DNA from: Deltaproteobacteria bacterium
GTDB lineage: Bacteria > Myxococcota_A > JAADFL01
NCBI GenBank assembly: GCA_013152945.1
Contig: JAADFL010000205.1
Span: 1 to 64,000 of the forward strand
Reading direction: 5' to 3'
DNA length: 64,000 bases
Part shown: positions 1 through 7,680 of the stretch, piece after piece
Layout: every line of letters begins with the position of its first letter
Numbering within the stretch: position 1 is the stretch's first letter
Translations under genes and position numbers: made by a program
The notes under the pieces: model-generated
Seen by the model: only the letters and a program-made list of their open reading frames with translations
Database searches by the model: none
What the model was told of the DNA's origin: nothing

Positions 1-53
1 TGTGTTTCGGCGGGATGCCGAAGATACCATCGGCAAAGTACCCATGGCTTTGT

Positions 54-92
54 AAAAAGCCGGAGAGAGGACCAATGTACCGGCTTTTTTTT
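54..92 (+). terminator. Rho-independent terminator of a gene left of the window
   Basis: The sequence AAAAAGCCGG at 54-63 pairs with CCGGCTTTTT starting at 80, and the second arm runs into eight consecutive T residues. The loop is about 16 nt. This is the cleanest intrinsic terminator in the window. No gene lies before it here, so it probably ends transcription of a plus-strand gene beyond the left edge. The symmetric A/T flanks could also let it act on the other strand. Confidence 0.7.
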
Positions 93-544
93 ATTGTGTC
101 GAAGCCGAGTCAATATGTCAGTATTGTGCCAAGTGAAAATGTCGTTGGGGTAATGGTTCATGCCACATATCTTAAGATAGGGGCGGTTCGCGAAACGCCC
201 ATGCGAGATCAAATCCAAACGATTTGTATTTTATCTCCTGGACCAGGCCGGCTTTCCACCACCCTCGCCCCCTTTTGTCCCCCTCTCCCGCAGAGCGGGC
301 AAGGGGGATCGTTTGGTGCCAATGATTCCTGGGGCGTTGCCCCAGGCTATTCTATTTCGCCCCTTTGGGGCTTTTGGGGAATTGGTTCGAACAGCCTGAA
401 TCCGAATGGGACGAATCCCCTTCCTACTGACATTTTAATTCGGCTACCACAGGCCTTTTTTTATTGTTGACATCAATATTTCTCCCTTGCATAGTTCGGT
501 TCAACAAAGGACAAGAACGATCAGGCCCCGGGGGAGGAAAAGTT
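93..544. other. Intergenic region with REP-like hairpins and possible IS-end fragments
   Basis: I see no convincing gene here; a 151-codon open frame over 15-470 has no ribosome binding site and runs through hairpins. The stretch holds two or three short AGTSAAWATGTC-type motifs (about 107-141) that resemble the multiple terminal repeats of IS21-like elements. It also holds a run of C/G tracts at 260-310 and two perfect hairpins at 328-371. A GTG/TTG-proximal ribosome binding site for the next gene sits at 531-537. Confidence 0.5.
328..371. repeat. REP-like double hairpin
   Basis: CCTGGGGC (328-335) and GCCCCAGG (339-346) form an 8-bp perfect stem with a 3-nt loop. GCCCC (359-363) and GGGGC (367-371) form a second stem about 12 nt further on. 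The pair of stems joined by a short T-rich linker looks like dispersed intergenic REP elements that I recall from several environmental bacterial phyla. Only this one copy is visible in the window, so its repetitive nature is inferred. Confidence 0.45.
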
Positions 545-1549
545 TTGTCCCGGAATGAAGATGAATTTCCAGAAAAGAATAATGCAGGATTCCCGGTTCC
601 GGTTGACCGTCTTGGCAAGACAACAGGACGAATCAGGAGACTGGCCATACGTTTCAAGGACTTGACCGGCCTTGAAAAGATCAGCAGTACATCCCTGTCC
701 AAAGGAGTGATCTTTGTCCCTGACTCCAACCCCTCTCCTGTAGAAACCCAGGTGGAATTGACCATCTCCCTGCCTACTTGCAACAGGTTGATACAGGTTG
801 ACGGCACGGTCAAAGCCATCTTGAAAAAGGACTCGGGCCGGGTTCCGGGAATGTTGCTCGCCTTTGGAGCAAGTACTGCATATCTACAAGGTCTGATCAC
901 GAAATTCCTGGAAGGATGCAAGGGGGAACGATGTGGGCCGGATGGCGAGATGGCTTCGACTCTGTGCGACCTGATCGACGATTCCGGCAAGAGACGGAAT
1001 TCAAGTTCCACGGTGGTTGTTGTTCCCGCTGCTGATTCGAAACCAATTGAGCAGCCTAAACAAATGCATAATGTCCGGATAGATACCATTCCCAGGGTAA
1101 GGCCGGATTTATTGTCCCCTGAACGCAGGACAACCCTTGTTGGAATGCAGAGAGCGCCTGGTAAGCCCGGATTGATACGACCACCGAACCTGCCTCCCCC
1201 TCCCGGCGAAGATCCCGGCGACAAGGAAAAAGCGGAAAATGCTGGCGGGACGGACAGTAAAAAAATAAAACGCAGGCCTTCCCTTCTCAACATTCCCATT
1301 TTCGGCAGAAAGAAAAAGGAGAAGATAAGCAAAGAAATACCGGTTACACACAGTCCAAAGCTCGTGGGAACCGGCAGAGAAAAGGCATCAACCATACTGA
1401 AACAGGCTGAAGAGGCAATGGCTCAGGGAAGCTTTGAAAAGGCCATCAACCTCCTTAGGATGGCCCTTGCGTTCGATCCCTTGAACCAGGTTGCCAAAGA
1501 TATGCTCGATGAAGCCGAGTCGAAATACAAGCCTACCTTTGGCTTGTGA
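545..1549 (+). CDS. PilZ-like domain protein with C-terminal TPR-like repeat
   Basis: The N-terminal part (about residues 17-115) has the look of a PilZ domain of the myxobacterial type: a basic RRLAIRF segment, a TSLSKGVIF strand and a VELTISLP strand. The middle, about residues 140-275, is low-complexity, rich in Pro, Lys and Arg, and probably disordered. The last 50 residues (ILKQAEEAMAQGSFEKAI onward) form a TPR-like helical pair. PilZ domains usually bind cyclic di-GMP, but I cannot confirm the binding arginines here. I chose a TTG start at 545 because GGGGAGGA lies 8 nt upstream; an ATG at 464 would add 27 residues with no ribosome binding site. The gene is single and converges with the biotin ligase gene. 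The role is likely signalling or scaffolding. Confidence 0.6.
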   Translation: MSRNEDEFPEKNNAGFPVPVDRLGKTTGRIRRLAIRFKDLTGLEKISSTSLSKGVIFVPDSNPSPVETQVELTISLPTCNRLIQVDGTVKAILKKDSGRVPGMLLAFGASTAYLQGLITKFLEGCKGERCGPDGEMASTLCDLIDDSGKRRNSSSTVVVVPAADSKPIEQPKQMHNVRIDTIPRVRPDLLSPERRTTLVGMQRAPGKPGLIRPPNLPPPPGEDPGDKEKAENAGGTDSKKIKRRPSLLNIPIFGRKKKEKISKEIPVTHSPKLVGTGREKASTILKQAEEAMAQGSFEKAINLLRMALAFDPLNQVAKDMLDEAESKYKPTFGL

Positions 1550-1672
1550 CCGTGAAATCCCGGGGTTCTACCTCCAGTGGCTAAATAGCAATTTTGACAC
1601 TGCACAAAAAAACAAGACAACCAAGATTTCCCGGAGGCACCGGCCCCATAGCGGGCGGGATTACGGAGAATA

Positions 1673-2431
1673 TTATCGGCAACGGCGCTGGTGATTCATG
1701 TGCAGGCAGTCACCCACACCGACGTTCACCTTGCCTTGGCCTGTTTCGACCACCAGTTCGAATTCCTTTGTCAGATCCATGGCCCGCCCCTCTATCTTCT
1801 CGTTGCCGGCGATGACGGTTACATTGCGCCCGATCGTGGCTGACAGGGCCTTCCAATGCTCGGCAATAACAACGTAACCGTTTTTTTTCATCAAATCGAG
1901 CCATGCATGCAACTTAAAAAGAAAATTTTTTGCAAGGTCCCGGGCCAAGGGAAGCGGCGTGCCGGCTTCTCTTGCAATCGACGTGGATTGATAGGCGGCA
2001 TTTTCAAGTGATGGAGCACTTTCAATGTTAATACCGATACCGATCAGCAACCTCGGTCCCCTTGGACCCGATACCATCTCGGATAGTATCCCGCCAAGTT
2101 TTCTATCCTTCACCAGCAAGTCATTCGGCCACTTCAGCCTTGCCTCAATTCCTGCGACATGGGCCAGTGCATCCGCCATTGCAAGCCCTGCGCATGCGAC
2201 GTGGGCGATCACCGGGACTTTTGAAGGGTCATTTGGAGAAACGGATACAGTCATGTACAGGCCTCCCGGAGGAGAAAGCCATTTCCTTGAAAGCCGCCCC
2301 CTGCCGGCTGTCTGGCTCCCTGCCGTTACTGCAGCAAGGTCGAGCTTTCCGGCCATAATTTCCCTTTTCAAAAAGCTGGTGGTGGAATCTACTTGAACAA
2401 GCTCAATAAATTCCCAGGATCCTACCTTCAT
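1673..2431 (-). CDS. birA: Biotin--[acetyl-CoA-carboxylase] ligase
   Basis: The protein activates biotin with ATP and attaches it to the lysine of biotin carboxyl carrier proteins. The family landmarks are present: the GRGRLSRKW biotin/AMP-binding loop near residue 43, KWPNDL near residue 100, KLGGIL near residue 111, and GIGIN. It is about 252 residues and lacks the N-terminal winged helix, so it is a monofunctional ligase and not a biotin repressor. The ATG at 2431 follows a GGGAAG ribosome binding site; an upstream in-frame start would overlap the preceding lipoprotein gene. It is the last gene of a minus-strand run and begins 20 bp after the lipoprotein stop. This position may be a passive read-through arrangement. 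Confidence 0.88.
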   Translation of the reverse strand: MKVGSWEFIELVQVDSTTSFLKREIMAGKLDLAAVTAGSQTAGRGRLSRKWLSPPGGLYMTVSVSPNDPSKVPVIAHVACAGLAMADALAHVAGIEARLKWPNDLLVKDRKLGGILSEMVSGPRGPRLLIGIGINIESAPSLENAAYQSTSIAREAGTPLPLARDLAKNFLFKLHAWLDLMKKNGYVVIAEHWKALSATIGRNVTVIAGNEKIEGRAMDLTKEFELVVETGQGKVNVGVGDCLHMNHQRRCR

Positions 2432-2451
2432 GTGGTTTTTCTTCCCTGGTA

Positions 2452-3555
2452 CTACCTCTCCTGTTTTCGTTCCGTGTCCGCAAAGCATCCGGTTAATGCC
2501 CTCTCTGCCTCCAGGACATCGAAGGCCAGGCGTCTCTTGCCGGAATCGCTCTCGAAGAGCATTTCAACGCGGTCGCCGAGTGAAACCTGTAACGCAGCAC
2601 TTGCTTTGTCCAGGCATGTATTGGTCCGGGTCTTGACATCACTATCCGGGCAGGTCTTGAATGCGGTTTTAAGCAGTGTAATGTAGTCCAAAAGGGCAGA
2701 TGCCACGGCCTTGTGATCGGACCACGACCCATTTTCGCAAATCGGACAGAACACCGGTTCACCCAGGCGCCTGCGCCACACATCAAAGGCTGCTTTTCCA
2801 AATGACCAGCCGCCGTTTCCCTTGCCGAAATCATATGCCTTGGGGCCTATCATGCCTATGGCCCGTTGCGCCAACATGCAGACGTTGTTTACCGGCGGAT
2901 CGCGAAATTTCCCGGCGGTCAACACCATTTCCGGCGGATAAATCAGTTCCACCGGTTTACCCCTGCCCGAGACCAGGCCCATGAAACTATCTGAACTCGC
3001 ATTGTACTTTGTAATCAGGCCCCACCAGTAAATAGCCCCCTTGAACCCTCCTTCCACCAGTACGGTATTGCCTGCATCAAGTTCTTTGAGCAGCTTGTCC
3101 CTGTGTGCCAATATGAAGTCGTCCATGCGCACCGAATCTATCTTGTATAGTTGGTTGAACCGGTCGTCCTTGAACAGATTGGATTTCAAAGCCTTGAATT
3201 TCAGGCCCAGGAATTTACCGCTTTCAAGCAGGGTGGTGGTGCCGGCAAACCTGCTCCAACCCGTAGGGCAGTCCCTGTCATGGGCTGCAAACGAAAAAGG
3301 AAGCGCCAGTGCCGCGGCAATGGTTTCATCTTGACCGGGCTTCAATCCCAGGCTTGCCTGCAAGGCCTGGATAGAACAGATAAGTGATCGATCCTGGTCC
3401 ATGCACTTTGTTTCTTCTATGCCCTTGAGGTTGCCGGAGCCCTCCAGGTGAACGGCTACATCAGGATGGGGCGGCGGACCTTTCTTGACCGTATTCATCG
3501 AACAGGAAAATACGAATACGGACAACACGGCGGCTATCAAATGTTTATGCAACAC
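2452..3555 (-). CDS. Hypothetical lipoprotein
   Basis: The protein opens with a hydrophobic signal segment that ends in VFSC, a good lipobox with the acylated Cys near residue 18, so it is probably a membrane-anchored lipoprotein. The rest (about 350 residues) has no family I recognise. It has scattered Cys residues, including a C-P-I-C motif near residue 270, and a region (YKIDSVRMDDFILAHRDKL) that faintly recalls Cys-peptidase-like folds, but I see no clear catalytic set. I chose the GTG at 3555 because GGAGGAAAGG lies just upstream; the ATG at 3576 lies before that site. It sits between an SCP2-like gene and birA on the same strand. Confidence 0.6.
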   Translation of the reverse strand: MLHKHLIAAVLSVFVFSCSMNTVKKGPPPHPDVAVHLEGSGNLKGIEETKCMDQDRSLICSIQALQASLGLKPGQDETIAAALALPFSFAAHDRDCPTGWSRFAGTTTLLESGKFLGLKFKALKSNLFKDDRFNQLYKIDSVRMDDFILAHRDKLLKELDAGNTVLVEGGFKGAIYWWGLITKYNASSDSFMGLVSGRGKPVELIYPPEMVLTAGKFRDPPVNNVCMLAQRAIGMIGPKAYDFGKGNGGWSFGKAAFDVWRRRLGEPVFCPICENGSWSDHKAVASALLDYITLLKTAFKTCPDSDVKTRTNTCLDKASAALQVSLGDRVEMLFESDSGKRRLAFDVLEAERALTGCFADTERKQER

Positions 3556-3620
3556 TAAAATCCTTTCCTCCGTCAAATGGCGAACAAGGTCAAAAACGGC
3601 CTTATTCCCATTTTCTCCAA

Positions 3621-4037
3621 TCAGGCAACAGACATCACTTCGGTCAGCCGGATCAGGGCAAGTGGATGAGTCAACATTCCACGTATCTTCAACCTTCCCC
3701 GGCTTAAGCCCTTCAACATATCCCTGCCTTCCGGGCTCAACGGATCAGGCAAACCGAGTCGAAGGGGTACGGAAGAGAGCCCGAGGATCTCGGCCGAATC
3801 AGCGCTGATCGTAATATCGGGAGCATCCACACCGGGCAGAACGGTCAACGTGCCGAGCATGAACACCAATGTCACGGATACATCGGAATCCCGGGCAACA
3901 ATGGCCACCCTGGCCTTCAACTTCGAGAATGCCTTTTTCTTTTCAGGTTTTTCTTCCAGATTCTGCCTTATCATGTCCAGGAGCATCGACCCGAAACCAT
4001 CTTCGGGCAAGTCCGGGCTTGCTATGAATTGCGGCAT
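3621..4037 (-). CDS. SCP2-like sterol-carrier domain protein (second copy)
   Basis: This 138-residue protein resembles the SCP2 sterol-binding fold: an N-terminal helix (LLDMIRQNL), central beta strands (VSVTLVFMLGTLTVLP and PDITISADSAEILGL), and a C-terminal GRLKIRGMLTHPLALIRL segment. The last part matches the usual SCP2 ending, in which a basic strand leads into a helix. Such domains bind hydrophobic acyl or sterol-like ligands. The ATG at 4037 is 8-9 nt downstream of GGGAG. It starts 22 bp after the alcohol dehydrogenase stop, so the two are probably co-transcribed. A second SCP2 protein lies on the other side of the dehydrogenase, which suggests a shared hydrophobic substrate. Confidence 0.6.
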   Translation of the reverse strand: MPQFIASPDLPEDGFGSMLLDMIRQNLEEKPEKKKAFSKLKARVAIVARDSDVSVTLVFMLGTLTVLPGVDAPDITISADSAEILGLSSVPLRLGLPDPLSPEGRDMLKGLSRGRLKIRGMLTHPLALIRLTEVMSVA

Positions 4038-4059
4038 TTTCAGATCTCCCTGCAGACTC

Positions 4060-5232
4060 TCACCAAGCCTTCTTGTATATTTCCAGTATTTCTTCCTGAT
4101 CGAAAGTCGGTCTCGGATTGTACACCAGTGCCCCGTCTTCCAATGTAAGCCCTGCGAGTTCTTCAAGGGCATCCTCGCCGACACCGGTATCCCTGAAGCG
4201 CTTCTCGATACCCAGCTTACCGGACAGGGACTCGCAATGAGCAGCCAGTATTTCCGCGGCTTCGGGATCAGGCGTGTTCCTGTCAACCAAGCCCATGGCC
4301 AGGGCCACATCCTTGTACACGTCCGGACAAGTCGAAGCATTGTGCCTTATCACGTGGGGCAATGCGATGGCATTGGCAAGACCATGCGGAATTCCGAATT
4401 TGGCGCCGACGGTATGTGCAATCGCGTGTACCAACCCCACCTGGGCGTTTCCAAAAGCCGCTCCGGCCAGGTTCGCGGCGATCATCATGCAGCCTCTTGC
4501 CGTCAGGTCGCCCGGCTCCTGTATACACCTCAAAAGATTGTCCTCAATCAACCTGGCCGCATGCAGGGCCGCTCCGTCCGCTATGGGTTCCCTCTGGAGT
4601 GAATGCATGGCCTCGATTGCATGGCTCAATGCATCCATTCCCGTGTGGGCCGTAACAGCCGCGGGCAGGCCGGTAATAAGGGCGGGATCCAGCAAGGCCG
4701 TATCAGGTATGAGATTCCAGTCTGCAAAGAGCAGCTTTCTTCCTGCCTCGTGGTCTTTTACCACTGCAACGTACGTCACTTCGGACCCGGTTCCGGCAGT
4801 AGTGGGAATCGCCAGGTGAGGAGCGATTCTGCTTCCGACCGCGTTGATGCCGTCATAATCCCGGAGCCTGCCGCCCTTTGCCAGCAACAATGCAATGCCC
4901 TTTGCCGTGTCGATGGAACTCCCTCCGCCGATTGAGACCACACCGGTGGCGTTTACCCGCCTTGCCTGATCCGCGCCCTTTTCGATCAAGGAGATTCCCG
5001 AATCAGGAACAGCCTCACCGAACACACCGGCCAATCTGCGGCCCATGGCCGCCTTTACTTTTGCCGATATCTCGTGCCCGGCCAGAAACGTGTCGGTCAC
5101 CAGCAAGGCCCTTTCAATGCCCAGTTCATCGAGTTCGGACTGGATCTCCAACTCGGCACTACCTGCGCCGAAGACGATCTTGGTAGGAGCCCTCCAGATA
5201 AAAGAAAGGCCCGAATCATATCTCTGTGACAT
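4060..5232 (-). CDS. Iron-containing alcohol dehydrogenase (group III)
   Basis: The 390-residue protein is a full-length group III metal-dependent alcohol dehydrogenase that interconverts an alcohol and an aldehyde with NAD(P)H. The cofactor loop GGGSSIDTAKG is at about 102-112 and PTTAGTGSEVT is near 144. The metal ligands Asp200, His204, His269 and His283 are all present with the expected 14-residue gap between the last two. It lies 11 bp after an SCP2 gene and downstream of an aldehyde:ferredoxin oxidoreductase gene. The operon could therefore convert alcohol to aldehyde to acid, or run in reverse to dispose of reductant. The substrate is unknown; the SCP2 neighbours hint at a long-chain or hydrophobic one. 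Confidence 0.88.
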   Translation of the reverse strand: MSQRYDSGLSFIWRAPTKIVFGAGSAELEIQSELDELGIERALLVTDTFLAGHEISAKVKAAMGRRLAGVFGEAVPDSGISLIEKGADQARRVNATGVVSIGGGSSIDTAKGIALLLAKGGRLRDYDGINAVGSRIAPHLAIPTTAGTGSEVTYVAVVKDHEAGRKLLFADWNLIPDTALLDPALITGLPAAVTAHTGMDALSHAIEAMHSLQREPIADGAALHAARLIEDNLLRCIQEPGDLTARGCMMIAANLAGAAFGNAQVGLVHAIAHTVGAKFGIPHGLANAIALPHVIRHNASTCPDVYKDVALAMGLVDRNTPDPEAAEILAAHCESLSGKLGIEKRFRDTGVGEDALEELAGLTLEDGALVYNPRPTFDQEEILEIYKKAW

Positions 5233-5243
5233 TCAGATGCCTC

Positions 5244-5666
5244 CTATTCGTCCAGGAACCGGGTATCCACCTGGGTTGCGCAATTGACCAATTCCTGGCT
5301 TGCCTTTACGAAACGGACTATGGTCGGCAGGTGCCCCTTGAGCTTGAGTTTACCTTGCATCATGCCCTTCACCGGGTCCAGGACCTTGTGTATCACCTGC
5401 TTCCACCTCTCGTAACTCGCAATAATCAAGAAAGGTGCCTTACCTGCTTCCTCGAACGATACCTTCCTTATCTCGTGACACTTGCCGCCGTCTATGCCCA
5501 GCCAGATGCACCAGTCTTCATCCAGCCCGATGTCCGGCTGCTTGGACAAGACCAGCGCCACTGCTCCGGCATGCCAGTTCTGTGCCGCCTTTGCATAAGC
5601 CTCACTGGCATTTATTGCGTCCTTGTAAGCACCTATCCATTCTTCACTTGGAAACAAAAGAGCCAT
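5244..5666 (-). CDS. SCP2 sterol-binding domain protein
   Basis: This 140-residue protein looks like a stand-alone SCP2 domain: an N-terminal helix (SEEWIGAYKDAINAS), a central sheet (VALVLSKQPDIGLDEDWCIWLGI) and a C-terminal GMMQGKLKLKGHLPTIVRFV segment, the family hallmark. It would bind a hydrophobic ligand in the cytoplasm. AAGGAGGAATCGAC precedes the ATG at 5666, a near-ideal ribosome binding site, so the longer upstream open frame is not the start. It sits 19 bp after the aldehyde oxidoreductase stop and 11 bp before the alcohol dehydrogenase start, which places it firmly inside the operon. Confidence 0.72.
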   Translation of the reverse strand: MALLFPSEEWIGAYKDAINASEAYAKAAQNWHAGAVALVLSKQPDIGLDEDWCIWLGIDGGKCHEIRKVSFEEAGKAPFLIIASYERWKQVIHKVLDPVKGMMQGKLKLKGHLPTIVRFVKASQELVNCATQVDTRFLDE

Positions 5667-5685
5667 GTCGATTCCTCCTTTAACT

Positions 5686-7545
5686 CTATGTGCCCAGCCT
5701 TTGTGCAACGAAATCAAGGCCGGCGTTTCTCAATGTTTTTTCTTTCGGCCTGCCGTCGTCCCGCAATCCACGGATATCGTAATACTCGTCGATCATGCGA
5801 TCGATGTCAGGCACCGAGCCTTCGGCGCCCCCTTCGGCAAGTGGTGTCAATATCGCCTTGGGCAGCCTGTCGTCCTTTCTTTCGACTCCCATCAGACAAT
5901 TCAGGGAACGCTTGAGCAGCCAAATCCTTTCTCCACATTGCATGAGCCTGTCGATATCGTATCCGAATCCGGTGGCACGGTCCAGCATCTCTGCAAGATC
6001 GCCTGCACTCAACGTGCCGAACACGAATTTGCATATCAACGCCGAGTTCATGGGTACACCCAGGTTTTCACAGATGTACACCATTTCAGCCTTTCCGTCA
6101 CTGGTCTGTCCCTCGTAGTTTTCCGCCAGGCCGGCCTCCGGATAAGTGCTCATGCCTGCCTCGACGTACAGAACCATGTGCTGGAGGTGACATGCACCCC
6201 TTGTCGACATGGCGTAAGCAAGCCCCATGCCGTGCATGGTCCTGGGATCGTGCATGGGTGCCTCCAGGCCCTTGACCTCGACAGTAAGATCTTCACCCTT
6301 GCCAAGGATTTCGGCAGCCTTTCTCGATCCCTCGGCAAGCACGTCCCCTATGCCCTCCCGCCTGCCTATCAACTCCACCAGCTCGATGGCTGCATCCAAG
6401 TTTCCGAAAGCCGCAGACACACCGCCAAGCTCTTGCCCGGACAAGAGGCCTTTCTCCGCCATGTGGAAGAACCAGGCAACCACGCTTCCGCAGGATATCG
6501 TGTCCATTCCCAGACGATTACACCTCTCGTTCACCTTGCAGACCCCTGCCAGGTTGCCGTTGCCTATCATGGTTCCAAAGGTGGCGCATGTTTCGTATTC
6601 AGGACCGGGCCCCTTTTCCATTGCGTACGGACCGGAGTCGACCTTGCAAATCCTCTTGCATGCAATCGGGCACGATTCGCAAGCCCCGGCCCGAACCAGG
6701 AATTCATCCGCCAGTGCAGGTCCGCCCAGGGAAGACGACAGATCGAATGCCTCTCCTTTCGTCCAGTTCTCGACCGGCACGTCACCGGTCATCATGCCCA
6801 GGTCCATGTTTGCATCAGTACCCATTTCGTGCAAAGACTGGGCTGTCATGTTCTCTCTGACCTTCTTGTTGAGTTCCCTGGTCCATTCCCTTGCGCCTTC
6901 TGACCTGGCCAACAAGGGCTTGTTGTTTCCCCTCAAGACCACTGCCTTGAGGTTTTTCGAACCCATGACGGCTCCCATGCCGGTTCTTCCGGCAAAGTCG
7001 CCCTTGTCATTGCACAGGCAAGCGAACTTTACCAGCTTCTCGCCGGCAGGACCTATGGCAAGAACCCTGTACGGCCTGCCGTCACCTGACCGGCTCTTTA
7101 TTTCATCTATTACATCATAGGTCTCCTTGCCCCAAAGATTGGCCGCGCTCTCAAGCCTGGGACCTTGCTCGTCGATTATAAGTACGACCGGTGCATCAGC
7201 CTTACCCTTGACGATTATGCCGTCGTAACCGGTTCTTTTTAGTTCGGGCGCCACGTTGCCGCCTACCGTGGATTCACCCCAGATGCCGGTTAGGGGCGAC
7301 CTGGCGCAAACCGCCAGCCTGGATGAACCGGGAAACCCAGTGCCTGCAAGCGGGCCGGTCAACATGTAGATCTCGCTTTCCACGGAAAACGGATCCACCT
7401 GCGGATCCTGCCTGTCCCAAAACAACCTTGCTCCAAGCCCGCTACCGCCTATGAAAAGGTACAATGTCTCTTGGTCAAGGCTGAACGTGTTCATGGTCCT
7501 GTTCGAGAGATCGACCTCGAGGAAACGATTCCACCAAGTTCCCAT
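5686..7545 (-). CDS. aor: Tungsten-type aldehyde:ferredoxin oxidoreductase
   Basis: The 619-residue protein is full length for the aldehyde:ferredoxin oxidoreductase family, which oxidises aldehydes to acids with ferredoxin as acceptor, using a tungsto-bispterin cofactor and one 4Fe-4S cluster. The cluster ligands are visible as Cys289, Cys292, Cys296 and Cys505 (in ALICKF). Conserved family stretches such as GPLAGTGFPGSSR, GRTGMGAVMGSKNLKAV and GPEYET are intact. GGGAGG lies 7 nt before the ATG. It is the first gene of the run that continues through SCP2, alcohol dehydrogenase, SCP2-like, lipoprotein and birA. This enzyme supports an anaerobic lifestyle. I cannot assign the aldehyde substrate. 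Confidence 0.88.
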   Translation of the reverse strand: MGTWWNRFLEVDLSNRTMNTFSLDQETLYLFIGGSGLGARLFWDRQDPQVDPFSVESEIYMLTGPLAGTGFPGSSRLAVCARSPLTGIWGESTVGGNVAPELKRTGYDGIIVKGKADAPVVLIIDEQGPRLESAANLWGKETYDVIDEIKSRSGDGRPYRVLAIGPAGEKLVKFACLCNDKGDFAGRTGMGAVMGSKNLKAVVLRGNNKPLLARSEGAREWTRELNKKVRENMTAQSLHEMGTDANMDLGMMTGDVPVENWTKGEAFDLSSSLGGPALADEFLVRAGACESCPIACKRICKVDSGPYAMEKGPGPEYETCATFGTMIGNGNLAGVCKVNERCNRLGMDTISCGSVVAWFFHMAEKGLLSGQELGGVSAAFGNLDAAIELVELIGRREGIGDVLAEGSRKAAEILGKGEDLTVEVKGLEAPMHDPRTMHGMGLAYAMSTRGACHLQHMVLYVEAGMSTYPEAGLAENYEGQTSDGKAEMVYICENLGVPMNSALICKFVFGTLSAGDLAEMLDRATGFGYDIDRLMQCGERIWLLKRSLNCLMGVERKDDRLPKAILTPLAEGGAEGSVPDIDRMIDEYYDIRGLRDDGRPKEKTLRNAGLDFVAQRLGT

Positions 7546-7680
7546 CGACTACCTCCCTGGTATTGACGGCAAACACGAAAAATCATGCCGCGTTTTCAAG
7601 TCCGTCATATTACGCCTTGGTTACCTGTCTTTCGGCCGGGTCCATTAAATCAAGCCTCATCGCAAAAAAGTTGATTAATA

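Noticed and set aside
15-470. 151-codon plus-strand frame at the left edge
   Set aside because: It crosses a terminator and two hairpins, has no ribosome binding site, and its composition is not protein-like; peptides of this kind are typical read-through of REP sequence.
424-1395. 323-codon minus-strand frame opposite the PilZ protein
   Set aside because: It is antisense to a gene with a good ribosome binding site and recognisable domains, and has no domain of its own.
5665-6903. 412-codon plus-strand frame opposite the aldehyde oxidoreductase
   Set aside because: The opposite strand encodes a full-length enzyme with all cluster Cys residues; the plus frame is a codon-bias shadow.
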